Made by a program: the position numbers and the translations under genes
Source: Myxococcaceae bacterium
Lineage (GTDB): Bacteria > Myxococcota_A > Polyangia > Polyangiales > Ga0077539
NCBI GenBank assembly: GCA_004297725.1
Contig: SCUS01000133.1
Location: forward strand, 332,455-396,454
DNA length: 64,000 bases
Direction of reading: 5' to 3'
Notes under the pieces: generated by a model
The model's input: the letters and a program-made list of their open reading frames with translations, nothing else
Database searches by the model: none
What the model was told of the DNA's origin: nothing
Shown: piece by piece, positions 47,096-56,045 of the stretch
Position numbering within the stretch: the stretch's first letter is position 1
How the letters are laid out: each line of letters starts with the position of its first letter

Positions 47096-47599
47096 ATGCA
47101 ATCGAGCTTCCAGGTTGGAGACAACGCGGTTCACCCGGCCCACGGGCTTGGCGAGGTCACTGGCATCGAGCGACGGGAGATCGCCGGAGCCACGAAGGCC
47201 TTCTACGTCGTGAAGATCCTCGAGACGGGGATGAGGGTGATGGTTCCGACGCAGACCTCGGACTCGGTCGGGCTGCGTGGGGTGATGTCACAGGTCGACG
47301 CCGACGCGGTGATGGACGTGTTCAAGACCGCCGACAAGGCCGTCGGAGCCGGGCCGTGGAACCGTCGGCAGCGCGCCTACAACGAGATGATCAAGAGCGG
47401 CTCGCCGCACGAGGTCGCCAAGGTGCTGCGCGACCTCTACCGCATCAAGTTCCGCAGCGAGAAAGACCTCTCCTACGGAGAGCGTCGGCTGATGGATCAG
47501 GCGCGGGGCCTGCTCTTCAAGGAGCTCGCGATGGCCCGGCACATCACCGAGGCCCAGATCGAGCAGGAGATCGAGGCGATCTTCGCCGAGGCGAGCTGA
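47096..47599 (+). CDS. cdnL: CarD/CdnL-family RNA polymerase-binding regulator
   Basis: The 167-residue protein begins 'MQSSFQVGDNAVHPAHGLG', the RNAP beta-binding CarD_CdnL_TRCF Tudor-like domain ('FYVVKILETGMRVMVPT'). It ends in the helical DNA-binding domain ('EVAKVLRDLYRIKFRSEKDLSYGERRLM'). Length and order match CdnL of Myxococcus, which stabilises open complexes at rRNA promoters and is essential there. I start at ATG 47096 with GGAGG 15 nt upstream. The upstream 177-nt gap holds a TTGACG (46915-46920) but no convincing -10. Confidence 0.92.
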   Translation: MQSSFQVGDNAVHPAHGLGEVTGIERREIAGATKAFYVVKILETGMRVMVPTQTSDSVGLRGVMSQVDADAVMDVFKTADKAVGAGPWNRRQRAYNEMIKSGSPHEVAKVLRDLYRIKFRSEKDLSYGERRLMDQARGLLFKELAMARHITEAQIEQEIEAIFAEAS

Positions 47600-47628
47600 T
47601 CGGCTCCTCTCCCTCCCCCCCCTTCTTC

Positions 47629-47886
47629 TCAGCCCCCTGCGACCGGCGGAATCACCGCCACCTCGTCGCCCTCCCTCAACACCCGATCGTCCTTCGCGTA
47701 CTCGCCGTTGACGGCGAAGCGCAGCGAGCGCGCGTGCCCCGCCAGCGCCGGGTAGCGCTCGAACAGCGCCTCGCGGAGCGTCGCCACGGTCGCCCCCGCA
47801 GCGATCGCCCAGGCCAGCTCGGCCTGGCCGACGAGCTCGCGCGCGGCCGCGAAGCACAGCACCTTCAAGGTGATCACGTCGGTCAT
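47629..47886 (-). CDS. moaD: Molybdopterin synthase sulfur-carrier subunit
   Basis: The 85-residue ubiquitin-like protein ends in the GG tail required for thiocarboxylation (IPPVAGG) and has 'VLCFAAARELVG' and 'VNGEYAKDDRVLREGDEVAVIPPV', typical of MoaD. It donates sulfur to molybdopterin. It starts 3 nt after moeA in the moaB-moeA-moaD run. No moaE, moaA or moaC is in the window, so the rest of the pathway lies elsewhere. It is convergent with cdnL across 29 nt of C/T-rich sequence. Confidence 0.9.
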   Translation of the reverse strand: MTDVITLKVLCFAAARELVGQAELAWAIAAGATVATLREALFERYPALAGHARSLRFAVNGEYAKDDRVLREGDEVAVIPPVAGG

Positions 47887-47889
47887 CGC

Positions 47890-49125
47890 TCAGAGGTCCT
47901 GCAGCCGGAGACACCGCACCGGCGAGCCCTCGGGGAGCGAGGTCGCGTCGGCCTCGAGCTCCGCGAGCGCGTCGGCCCACGCGAAGGAGGTGAAGGCCCC
48001 CGACTGCTGGTTGTCGAGCGGCGTCACCGTCGGCAGCGGGCGCGTCGAGGCGTCGAGCCGCACCCTCACGAACTCCTTCCTCCCGGGAGCGCGGGTGATC
48101 GCTCGACCCAGCGCCGCCTCGAAGCGAGGAGCCACCGGCTGCCGGTCGCCCTGCAGCGCCCGAACGAGCGGGGCGCCGAAGAGCGTGAAGGTCAGCAGCG
48201 CCGAGGAGGGGTTGCCCGGCAGCCCCAGCACCCGCACGCCGTCCCGGGAGCGGCCCAGGCACAGGGGCTTGCCCGGCTTGATCGCCACGCGCCAGAAGTC
48301 GAGCGCGACCCCTTCGGCCTCCAGGGAGTCCCGCACCACGTCGCGGTCGCCCACGCTCACGCCGCCCACGGTGAGCACCAGGTCGGCGCCGCGCAGCGCG
48401 CGACGCACCGTCGCTCGCACCGAGTCGCGGTCGTCGAGCACCGTGGGCTCGACGCGGGCGACACCGCCGCACGCGGTCACCAGCGCCGAGAGCCCGGGGC
48501 CGATCACGTCGACGATCTTGCCCCGCCGCGCAGGGGTTCCGGCGTCGCGGAGCTCGTCGCCGGTGAGGACGATGGACACCACCGGGCGGCGCGCCACGGA
48601 GAGACGCAGCGCCTCGACGCCCACCAGGGCGGGGACGTGGAAGGGGGTCACGCGCGTCCCGGCGGGGAGCACCACGGCGCCCTCGGCGAGGTCGCTCCCG
48701 GCGCGGTGGACGCTGGTGCCTGGCTTGACCGCGCGGGTAAAGTGCGCCCGGTCTCCGTCGCGGGTCACCTCCTCCTGCATCACCACCGCGTCGGCCTCCT
48801 CGGGGAGCGGGGCGCCGGTGAAGATGCGCATGGTGGTGCCCTCCGCGAGGGCTTCGGGCCAGGCGCCGCCCGCGGCGGACTCGCCCACCACCGGCAGCGT
48901 GCAGGGCGCGCTCGCGAGGTCGGCGCTTCGCACCGCGTAGCCGTCCATCGTGCTGCGGTCGAAGGCAGGAACGTTCGCCCCCGAGCGCACCTCCGCGGCG
49001 AGCACCCGCCCTACCGCCAGGGCGCAGTCCACGCGCTCCACGCCCGCGACGGCCACGTCGCCGAGCACCCGATCGAGGGCCTCTTCGTAGGTCAACATCG
49101 CCGGCATCCCCTCCACTCCGCTCAC
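47890..49125 (-). CDS. moeA: Molybdopterin molybdenumtransferase MoeA
   Basis: The 411-residue protein has the MoeA series 'PAFDRSTMDGYAVRSADLA', 'MRIFTGAPLPEEADAVVMQE', 'VLTVGGVSVGDRDVV', 'VAIKPGKPLCLG' and 'GLPGNPSSALL'. It inserts molybdate into adenylylated molybdopterin. The GTG start at 49125 overlaps the moaB stop (GTGA); a later in-frame ATG (MPAML) is possible but would break this coupling. Confidence 0.93.
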   Translation of the reverse strand: MSGVEGMPAMLTYEEALDRVLGDVAVAGVERVDCALAVGRVLAAEVRSGANVPAFDRSTMDGYAVRSADLASAPCTLPVVGESAAGGAWPEALAEGTTMRIFTGAPLPEEADAVVMQEEVTRDGDRAHFTRAVKPGTSVHRAGSDLAEGAVVLPAGTRVTPFHVPALVGVEALRLSVARRPVVSIVLTGDELRDAGTPARRGKIVDVIGPGLSALVTACGGVARVEPTVLDDRDSVRATVRRALRGADLVLTVGGVSVGDRDVVRDSLEAEGVALDFWRVAIKPGKPLCLGRSRDGVRVLGLPGNPSSALLTFTLFGAPLVRALQGDRQPVAPRFEAALGRAITRAPGRKEFVRVRLDASTRPLPTVTPLDNQQSGAFTSFAWADALAELEADATSLPEGSPVRCLRLQDL

Positions 49126-49616
49126 GGCGCCTTCCGCAGCAGCGCCACCATGTGACCGAGCACCGGGGCCAGCACCGCGTCGACGGCCAGCGCGACCGCC
49201 TTCGGGCTCCCCGGGAGCAGCACCAGCACCCTCCCCCTCGCCACGCCCGCCACCGCGCGGGAGAGCATCGAGCGAGCGCCCACCTGATCCCAGGAGAGCC
49301 GGCGGAAGGCCTCGCCGAAGCCGTCGAGGGTCTTCTCCAGCAGCGGCGAGAGGGCCTCGATGGTCTGGTCGCGCGGCGCGATGCCGGTGCCTCCGGTGGT
49401 GATCACCGCGTCGATCTCCGGGGCCGACAGCAGCAGCTCCACCGCCGCGCGGATCGCCGCCGGGTCATCGGTGACCCTCGCGTGCGAGACCACCACGGCG
49501 CCTGCGGCCCGGAGGCGCTCGCCCAGAAGCTCTCCGCCGAGGTCGTCGGCGGCGGTGCGCGTGTCGCTGATGGTGACGGTGGCGACGCGAGCGGTGAGCG
49601 CTCCCTGGTGGGTCAT
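49122..49616 (-). CDS. moaB: Molybdenum cofactor biosynthesis protein MoaB/Mog
   Basis: The 164-residue protein shows 'ATVTISDTRTAADDLGG', 'DAVITTGGTGIAPRDQTIEAL' and 'LPGSPKAVALAVDAVLAPVLGHMV', the MogA/MoaB molybdopterin adenylyltransferase pattern. It activates molybdopterin with AMP before MoeA acts. It begins 9 nt after the GH31 gene and is coupled to moeA by GTGA. Confidence 0.92.
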   Translation of the reverse strand: MTHQGALTARVATVTISDTRTAADDLGGELLGERLRAAGAVVVSHARVTDDPAAIRAAVELLLSAPEIDAVITTGGTGIAPRDQTIEALSPLLEKTLDGFGEAFRRLSWDQVGARSMLSRAVAGVARGRVLVLLPGSPKAVALAVDAVLAPVLGHMVALLRKAP

Positions 49617-49625
49617 CGGCGGCGC

Positions 49626-51530
49626 CTACAGCCCGATGCGCACGGGGCGCGTGGCGGTCGAGGGGCCGAGCTTCACCCAGACCCAGCGCATCGAGGGCTC
49701 CACCCAGAAGCCCTCGGTCGCCGCGTCGAAGGCCTCGCGGGTCGCGTGCTGCGACACCCGGGCGTTGTCGACGGAGACCCTGCGCGCGCCCGGGTCGAAG
49801 CGGACGCGCAGCAGCACCGGCGTCGTGACCGGGCCGATGGAGAGCGTGGCGGAGTCGAGGCCGCGCACGGCGGTGACCGGGCTCGGGGTGTCGCCCTCGT
49901 GAAGGTTGAAGCTCGACGGGTTGGTGTCGGGGTAGACCAGGATCGTGAGCGCCCCTCGGCCGGAGGCGTTGCCGAAGCCCAGCGTGGCGTCCTCCAGGTT
50001 GAGCGGGATGATCGCCCCGGAGCGCACCCAGATCGGGATCTGGTGGATGTTGCTGTAGTCCTGGTCCTCGATGACGCGTCCGCCTGCGAAGGAGGGGGCG
50101 TCCTGGTTCCACCAGCTGTACCAGGCGCCGTTGGGGATGGAGATGTTGCGCCGGCCCGTCGCGTCGAGGATGGGCGCCACCAGGAAGGCCGGACCCAGCC
50201 GGTAGGTGTAGTTGTGAGGCCAGTTCACCATGTCGCCGAAGGGGCGGACGATGGGGGGCCCGCCCGCGTAGGCCTCCTCGGCCAGCGCGTAGAGGTAGGG
50301 CACCAGCGCGTGGTGGAGCTTGGAGTAGTAGCGGTAGATCTCCGCGATCTCCGTCGCCCGCTCGGGCACCGTCCACGGCGTGAAGTTGCCGCGACCGTGC
50401 AGCTGCATGAAGGGGCTCATCGCGCCGACGGCCGTCCACCGCGCGAAGTTGACCGGGTCGAAGGGCACCTCGGTCATCAGGTTGCGGTCGTCGCGGTCGA
50501 GGTAGCCGCCCACGTCCGAGCCGAGCATCACGTAGCCCGCGGCGGCCGAGCGGAAGATGTGGTCGAGGGCGTCTTCGAGGCCGATCCAGTCGCGGCGGTT
50601 GTCGCCCACCCAGGCCACCGGCGCGTGCTCACGGCGAGCGAAGAAGCGCCCGGGAAACTGATACGACTCGTCCCAGGGGCGCACCATGGTCACGAACTCC
50701 CTCCCCCGGCGCTGCACGCCGTAGGAGAGGAAGTCCCGGTAATACGCCTCGCTGTATTCCTGGTGTGGGCGGTCTCCGGCCGCGGTGCTCACCGTGGTGC
50801 CGGTGACGTAGCTCTCTCCGAAGTCGAGCTTCCAGCCGTCGATGCCCGCGTCGAGCACCCGGTTCTGCTGCGCGTGCCACCACGAGCGGGCGCGCGGGTT
50901 GAAGAAGTCCACGCCCGCGCCTCGGCCCTTCCACCAGGTGTAGAGCTGACCGTCGTTCACATAGAACTGGCAGCGCAGCCCCTCGGCGAAGTTGGGCGAC
51001 GGGCCCAGGTAGGTGTCTCCGCCGGTCTCCAGGTCGTAGCCCGACTGGTTCACCATCTGGGTGATCCAGAGCACCACGCGCACCCCGCGGGAGTGCATGT
51101 CGCCCACCATCCGGTCGAAGTCGGGGTAGCGCGAGGGGGAGGGCTCGAAGGTGTTGTAGTGGGTCTCCCAGGGGCTATCGAGCACCACCGCGCCGACGGG
51201 GATGTCGCGCTCCCGGAAGCCGTCGACGAAGGCGTAGGTGTCGGCGGTGGTGGAGATGTCCTTGGAGATCCACGGCTCGAAGGCCCAGCGCGGCGTGTGG
51301 ATGCGCGGCACCGGCACGTCCTCCACCGCCGCGTCCCAGGTGCACGCCCCGGCGTCCTCGGCGGGGGCCAGGTCGACCGACGGGGGCGCGTCGACGACGG
51401 CCCCGAGGTCCGAGGTGGGGACGTCGGCGCCGAGCCCGTCGAGGGTGACGGCGACGGTGTTGTTGCATCCGAGGGCCGCGAGGGCGATGGGGAGGAGAAA
51501 CGGTGCGCGCGTCACGGCCATGCTCGTCAC
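49626..51530 (-). CDS. Secreted GH31 glycoside hydrolase lipoprotein
   Basis: The 634-residue product has a lipoprotein signal (IALAALGC), an Asp-rich linker, and a GH31 (alpha/beta) barrel. The nucleophile is D236 in 'DGWKLDFGE' and the likely acid/base is D310 in 'AWVGDNRRDW'. Other family marks are 'PVGAVVLDSPWETHYNTFEP', 'YVMLGSDVGGYL' and 'MSPFMQLHGRGNFTPW'. GH31 enzymes cleave alpha-glucosides or alpha-xylosides; the exact substrate cannot be read. It should act on the cell surface in glycan feeding. Its position directly upstream of moaB (9 nt) seems incidental. Confidence 0.87.
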   Translation of the reverse strand: MTSMAVTRAPFLLPIALAALGCNNTVAVTLDGLGADVPTSDLGAVVDAPPSVDLAPAEDAGACTWDAAVEDVPVPRIHTPRWAFEPWISKDISTTADTYAFVDGFRERDIPVGAVVLDSPWETHYNTFEPSPSRYPDFDRMVGDMHSRGVRVVLWITQMVNQSGYDLETGGDTYLGPSPNFAEGLRCQFYVNDGQLYTWWKGRGAGVDFFNPRARSWWHAQQNRVLDAGIDGWKLDFGESYVTGTTVSTAAGDRPHQEYSEAYYRDFLSYGVQRRGREFVTMVRPWDESYQFPGRFFARREHAPVAWVGDNRRDWIGLEDALDHIFRSAAAGYVMLGSDVGGYLDRDDRNLMTEVPFDPVNFARWTAVGAMSPFMQLHGRGNFTPWTVPERATEIAEIYRYYSKLHHALVPYLYALAEEAYAGGPPIVRPFGDMVNWPHNYTYRLGPAFLVAPILDATGRRNISIPNGAWYSWWNQDAPSFAGGRVIEDQDYSNIHQIPIWVRSGAIIPLNLEDATLGFGNASGRGALTILVYPDTNPSSFNLHEGDTPSPVTAVRGLDSATLSIGPVTTPVLLRVRFDPGARRVSVDNARVSQHATREAFDAATEGFWVEPSMRWVWVKLGPSTATRPVRIGL

Positions 51531-51585
51531 TGGCCTGGGAGCCCACGCGGGTCGTCGCGTGGGAACGATCGGCCGTTGGAAGGGG

Positions 51586-52899
51586 TCAGTCGTAGTACTC
51601 GACGCCGAGGTGGGTGATGAGCTCGACGCCCTTCATCCACCGCAGGGTGTTCTTGAGCTTCATGAGCTGGATGAAGAGGTCGTGCTCGGGGTAGAGCCCC
51701 GGGGCGGTCATCGGGCTCTTGAAGTAGAAGCTCAGCCACTCCTGGGTGCCCGACATGTTCGCCCGGCTGGCGAGGTCGAGGAAGAGCGCGAGGTCGAGCA
51801 CGATGGGCGCCGCGAGGATGGAGTCGCGGCAGAGGAAGTCGACCTTGATCTGCATCGGGTAGTTGAGCCACCCGAAGATGTCGATGTTGTCCCAGCCCTC
51901 CTTGTTGTCACCGCGAGGGGGGTAGTAGTTGATGCGCACCACGTGGGAGTAGTGCCCGTAGAGCTTGGGGTAGAGCTTCGGCTGGAAGATGTGCTCCAGC
52001 ACCCCGAGCTTGGAGACCTCCTTGGACTTGAAGCTCTCCGGGTCGTCGAGCACCTCGCCGTCGCGGTTGCCCAGGATGTTGGTGCTGTACCAGCCGTCGA
52101 GGCCCAGCAGCCGAGCCTTGAAGCCCGGCGCCAGGATGGTCTTCATCAGGGTCTGGCCGGTCTTGAAGTCCTTGCCCGCGATGGGCATCGACTCTCGCTT
52201 CGCCAGCTCTTGCATCGCCGGGAAGTCGAGCGACAGGTTGGGCGCCCCGTTGGCGTAGGGGACGCCCGAGCGCAGACAGGCGTAGGCGTAGATGGCGCTC
52301 GGGGCGATGTCGTCGGAGCTGTCGCGCAGGCCCTGCTCGAAGGCCTCGAGGCTGGCGTGCACGGCCGTAGGGGCGCGCCAGGTCTCGGTGGAGCCGCACC
52401 ACACGGCCACGCAGCGCTCGACGTTGCGCTCGCGCTTGAAGGCCGCGATGTCCTCCATGAGCTGCTCGGCGAGGTGCATCTTGGAGGTGCCGGTCTTCAC
52501 GTGCGTGCCCTCGAGGCGCTTCACGTAGCCGGGGTCGAACACCGCCTTCATGGGGACGATGCCCTCGAGGAAGTCCTTCACCACCGCGAGGTGCTCCTTG
52601 GAGAGCACGCCGGCCTTGGAGGCCGCGGCGTAGGCGCTGTCGGGGAAGATGTCCCAGGCGCCGAACTCGATGCTGTCGAGCGGGGCCAGCGGGACGAAGT
52701 CGGAGATGCGGGGGGAGGTCGCGTCGGTGCGCTTGCCCACCCGGACGGTGCCCATCTGCGTGAGCGACCCGACCGGCTCGGCGAGCCCTCGGCGGATCAT
52801 CTCGACCCCGGCGATGAAGGTGGTGGAGACGGCTCCGAGGCCCGGCAGCAGGATGCCGAGGCGGCCGGTGACGGGACGAGGTGCGGGCGGTGTCTTCAT
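51586..52899 (-). CDS. ino1: myo-Inositol-1-phosphate synthase
   Basis: The 437-residue protein has the Ino1 features: 'LGILLPGLGAVSTTFIAGVE' (NAD site), 'RSGVPYANGAPNLSLDFP', 'PIAGKDFKTGQTLMKTILAPG', 'GLDGWYSTNILGNRDG' and 'KVDFLCRDSILAAP'. It converts glucose-6-phosphate to inositol-1-phosphate. It follows an MFS gene by 38 nt, and it faces, across that gene, a CDP-alcohol phosphotransferase and cytidylyltransferases, which could use its product (see findings). Confidence 0.95.
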   Translation of the reverse strand: MKTPPAPRPVTGRLGILLPGLGAVSTTFIAGVEMIRRGLAEPVGSLTQMGTVRVGKRTDATSPRISDFVPLAPLDSIEFGAWDIFPDSAYAAASKAGVLSKEHLAVVKDFLEGIVPMKAVFDPGYVKRLEGTHVKTGTSKMHLAEQLMEDIAAFKRERNVERCVAVWCGSTETWRAPTAVHASLEAFEQGLRDSSDDIAPSAIYAYACLRSGVPYANGAPNLSLDFPAMQELAKRESMPIAGKDFKTGQTLMKTILAPGFKARLLGLDGWYSTNILGNRDGEVLDDPESFKSKEVSKLGVLEHIFQPKLYPKLYGHYSHVVRINYYPPRGDNKEGWDNIDIFGWLNYPMQIKVDFLCRDSILAAPIVLDLALFLDLASRANMSGTQEWLSFYFKSPMTAPGLYPEHDLFIQLMKLKNTLRWMKGVELITHLGVEYYD

Positions 52900-52937
52900 G
52901 GGAGGGCGCGGACCCTAGCAGAGGGCCACGGTCACCA

Positions 52938-54176
52938 TCAACGCGCCTCGACCCCGCCGGAGGCGCTCCTCGGCACCGTCGCCCAGAGCGGGAGCGCCAC
53001 CAGGGCGGGCAGCGCGGCGGCGATGCTCCAGCCGTGCAGCCAGCCCCGGCCGATGAGCGCCCCGGAGAGCAGCGGGCCCATGATCTGCGCCACGGAGGTG
53101 ATCGACTGCGTGAGCCCCAGCACCACGCCCTGCTCGTCGCGCTGGCACTGCTGGGTGATCATCGCCGTGAGCGGCGCGCGGAGGATGCTCTGGGAGACCG
53201 CGGAGATGGAGGCGCTCACCAGCAGGATCGGCAGCGCGTAGGTCACGCCGAGCAGCGCGTAGGCGACGGCGGCGCAGAGGAAGCCGACGCCCACCATCGG
53301 GCGCTCCCCGAAGCGGCGCACGAGGCGACCCACGAGCCCCCCCTGGAGGAAGATGCCCAGGAGGCCCGAATACGCGAACACGTAACCGACCTCCCGAACG
53401 CCCCAGGGGGTGCCGGCGGCGGTGAGCAGCCGACGCTCGGAGAAGAGGGCGAAGCCGGAGCTGAAGAGCGAGAAGGAGAAGGCGAAGCAGAAGAAGAGCC
53501 CGAGCAGGGTGCCGAGGGTGCGGCGCCGGAAGTACGAGGTGTAGCCCGCCCAGGAGAACACGTTGAGCCGGCGCCCTGCGGGGAGCGCGGGGCCGGGCTC
53601 GGCGGAGGGGGCGTGGGCGGCGTCCTTCTGCGCGGCGGTGGGCTCGCGGAGGAGGAAGGCCGTGGCGGCGATGCTGGTCGCGGAGAGCCCGGCGGCGGCG
53701 TAGACGGGCCAGCGGGGGTCGTGCTGCGCCAGCCAGCCGGAGACGGCCGGGCCCAGGAGGAAGCCGACGCCGAAGGAGATGCCGATGACGGCGAAGGCGC
53801 GGGCGCGGTGCGCCGGGGGCGTGACGTCGGTGATGTAGGCCTGGGCGATGGTGAGGTTGCCCGCGGTGGCTCCGTCGATGACCCGGGAGAGGAAGACCAC
53901 CCAGAGCACCTCGGCGCGGGCCAGCATGAGGAAGCCGAAGAAGGTTCCGACCTGGGAGACGAGGAGCAGCGGACGGCGGCCGTAGCGGTCGGAGAGCTGG
54001 CCCAGCACCGGGCCGGAGATGAGCTGGCAGGCCGCGAAGGTCGCCCCGAGCAGGCCCACCATCATCGGCGAGGCCCCGAAATGCTCGGCGTAGAAGGGCA
54101 GTAGGGGGAGGATCAGCGTGAGTCCGAGGACGTCGACGAGGATGACGAGGAAGATGGGAATCAGGGCGGAGGACAT
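52938..54176 (-). CDS. MFS transporter
   Basis: The 412-residue protein has about 12 helices and the MFS motif A 'GQLSDRYGRRPLLLVSQ' after TM2, plus 'FLSRVIDGATAGNLTIAQAYITD' in TM4, as in the TetA-like drug:H+ antiporter group. A long central loop (residues about 185-210) separates the halves. The start is ATG 54176; the track start is in the divergent promoter region. It is probably co-transcribed with ino1 and may export or import a metabolite of the inositol pathway; its substrate is unknown. Confidence 0.8.
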   Translation of the reverse strand: MSSALIPIFLVILVDVLGLTLILPLLPFYAEHFGASPMMVGLLGATFAACQLISGPVLGQLSDRYGRRPLLLVSQVGTFFGFLMLARAEVLWVVFLSRVIDGATAGNLTIAQAYITDVTPPAHRARAFAVIGISFGVGFLLGPAVSGWLAQHDPRWPVYAAAGLSATSIAATAFLLREPTAAQKDAAHAPSAEPGPALPAGRRLNVFSWAGYTSYFRRRTLGTLLGLFFCFAFSFSLFSSGFALFSERRLLTAAGTPWGVREVGYVFAYSGLLGIFLQGGLVGRLVRRFGERPMVGVGFLCAAVAYALLGVTYALPILLVSASISAVSQSILRAPLTAMITQQCQRDEQGVVLGLTQSITSVAQIMGPLLSGALIGRGWLHGWSIAAALPALVALPLWATVPRSASGGVEAR

Positions 54177-54279
54177 CGGTGGGCTTGCGGACCGGATGCA
54201 CCGGATGGGTAGGCGGGCGCAAGGGCGGCCCGCTACGTGACCCTGAGGCCCCCGTCGTGGTAACGCTCGCGCCGCTTCG

Positions 54280-55209
54280 ATGGCCGACCTCAGCTTTCGC
54301 GCATCCATCAAACCGCCGGAGGTCGAGGAGCTCATCGACCTCTTCGTCCATCGGCCGCTGGCGCACCTGATCGCCCGCAGCGCCTACCCCACCGCCATCA
54401 CCCCCGACCAGCTCACGATGCTGTCCATGTTCGTGGGCATCGCGGCCGGCTGGTGCACCTGGTCGTCGCTCGCCCGCGGCGACGGGTGGCTCGCGGCGGG
54501 CGGCGCGCTGCTCATCGCCTCCGCCGTGGTCGACTGCTCCGACGGCCAGCTCGCCCGCATGCGCCAGTCGAGCTCCCGCTTCGGCCGCATGCTCGACGGC
54601 CTCGTCGACGCCATCGTGCAGCTCGCGGTGATCCCACCGGTGCTCGCCCACCTCTGGATGGAGCACCGGGCGCACCCCGCCGGGGCCGCGCTCTGGCTCG
54701 CCGTGGGCGTCGTCGCCGTGGTCACCGGCTCGCTTCACACCACCCTCTACGACCACTTCAAGAACGTCTACCTGGTGCACACCCAGCCCACGCGCCGCGA
54801 GGGCAACGACGACCCCGAGGACGTCGAGGCCCACTACGCCGGGCTCCAGTCCCAGGGCCTGCGCCTCTTCGACGCGGTGCGCTTCTTCCTCTACCGCCGC
54901 TACGTCCCGCAGCAGCGCGCCCTCCTCGGCTGGATCGACCCGTCCATCCCCTCGCGCTACCGCGACATGCCCGAGTACTCGGTCGAGCGCGCCGCCCGCT
55001 ACCGCCTCCTTCACCGCGGCGTGATGCGCGCCTGGAGCTTCTACGGCATCGGCACCCACATCTTCGGCCTCGGGGTCGCCATGATGACCGGCCAGCTCGC
55101 CCTGTATGTGTTCTTCCGCGCGGTGGTGTTCAACCTCGCGCTGCTGGCGCTGGTGCCCGCCCAGCGGCGCGCCTCGCGGGCCTTCTTCACCCGCGAGGGG
55201 ATGTCATGA
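54280..55209 (+). CDS. CDP-alcohol phosphotransferase (inositol/headgroup phosphodiester synthase candidate)
   Basis: The 309-residue membrane protein carries the complete CDP-alcohol phosphotransferase motif D-G-x2-A-R-x8-G-x3-D-x3-D: D88-G89 in 'CSDGQLARMRQ' through D106 and D110 ('GRMLDGLVD'). Helices follow near residues 58-80, 115-135, 145-160 and 270-300. It should join a CDP-activated head group to an alcohol acceptor such as diacylglycerol or inositol phosphate. Its TGA overlaps the next ATG (ATGA), where a nucleotidyltransferase starts, and ino1 lies on the facing operon. Substrate assignment is inference. Confidence 0.85.
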   Translation: MADLSFRASIKPPEVEELIDLFVHRPLAHLIARSAYPTAITPDQLTMLSMFVGIAAGWCTWSSLARGDGWLAAGGALLIASAVVDCSDGQLARMRQSSSRFGRMLDGLVDAIVQLAVIPPVLAHLWMEHRAHPAGAALWLAVGVVAVVTGSLHTTLYDHFKNVYLVHTQPTRREGNDDPEDVEAHYAGLQSQGLRLFDAVRFFLYRRYVPQQRALLGWIDPSIPSRYRDMPEYSVERAARYRLLHRGVMRAWSFYGIGTHIFGLGVAMMTGQLALYVFFRAVVFNLALLALVPAQRRASRAFFTREGMS

Positions 55210-55928
55210 CCACGGCGATCCTGCTGGTGGCGGGCGTCGGGAGCCGGCTCCGTCCGCTCACCGACCACCGCCCCAAGTGCCTCGTCTCCCTCGGCGAGGA
55301 GACCATCCTCGCCCGCCAGGTGCGGCTCCTCTCGGCGGCGGGCGTGACGCGCCTGGTGCTCTCCACGGGCTACGCGGCCGAGGCCGTCCACGCCGCCCTC
55401 GCCGGGTGCCCCCTCCCGGTGACCTTCGTCCACAACCCCGACTACGCCACCACGCAGAACATCGTCTCGCTGCACCGCGCCCTCGGGGCGGTGACCGACG
55501 GGGACGTGGTGAAGCTCGACGGGGACGTGGTCTTCACCGGGGCGCTGCTGCCGAGGGTGCTGCGCCGCAGCGACGGGGCCGTGGTGGCCGTCGACGACCG
55601 GCAGCCCGTCCGTGACGAGGCCATGAAGGTGAGCGCCCGAGGCGGCGTGGCCGAGCGCTTCGGCAAGGGCATCGCGCCGGCCGAGGCCATGGGCGAGTCC
55701 ATCGGCGTCGAGTGGTTCGGCGAGCGGGCGCGAGAGACCCTGTCGGCCGCGGTGGCCTCCGCGGTGAACGCCGGGCGCACGGACCTCTATTACGAAGACG
55801 TGTATGCCGACGTCGTCGCGCGGGGCGTGCGGATGGCCTGCGTGGGCGTCGGCGACCTGCCCTGGACGGAGGTCGACGACCCGGCGGACCTCGCCCGGGC
55901 GGTCGATCTGGTGCGCTCCGCAGGTTGA
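55206..55928 (+). CDS. Sugar/phosphate nucleotidyltransferase (LicC-like cytidylyltransferase candidate)
   Basis: The 240-residue protein has the NTP_transferase glycine-rich loop 'GVGSRLRPLTDHRPKCLVSL', catalytic 'VKLDGDVVFTG', and a C-terminal 'WTEVDDPADLARA'. 'NPDYATTQNIVSLHRAL' resembles the N/S-rich segment of LicC-type phosphocholine cytidylyltransferases rather than sugar thymidylyltransferases. It would activate a phosphorylated alcohol as a CDP derivative for the coupled phosphotransferase. ATGA coupling ties the two. The next gene starts 117 nt later, after a gap containing two AAAGACCGG repeats. Confidence 0.75.
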   Translation: MTTAILLVAGVGSRLRPLTDHRPKCLVSLGEETILARQVRLLSAAGVTRLVLSTGYAAEAVHAALAGCPLPVTFVHNPDYATTQNIVSLHRALGAVTDGDVVKLDGDVVFTGALLPRVLRRSDGAVVAVDDRQPVRDEAMKVSARGGVAERFGKGIAPAEAMGESIGVEWFGERARETLSAAVASAVNAGRTDLYYEDVYADVVARGVRMACVGVGDLPWTEVDDPADLARAVDLVRSAG

Positions 55929-55983
55929 TTGCGACCCCGAGGCCGACCGTGTTAGAGCCGCGCGGTTGAAACGGGACGGCCAC

Positions 55984-56021
55984 AAAGACCGGCTCCGTTG
56001 TGATGTGCGACGAAAGACCGG
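55984..56021 (+). repeat. Two 9-bp direct repeats in the gap before the fusion gene
   Basis: AAAGACCGG occurs at 55984-55992 and 56013-56021, with starts 29 nt apart, inside the 117-nt gap between the nucleotidyltransferase and fusion genes. The gap is visibly less GC-rich than the flanking coding sequence. It could be an activator site for a separate promoter of the fusion gene. Confidence 0.3.
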
Positions 56022-56045
56022 TGGCTTCGTGAGGCATTTGATTCC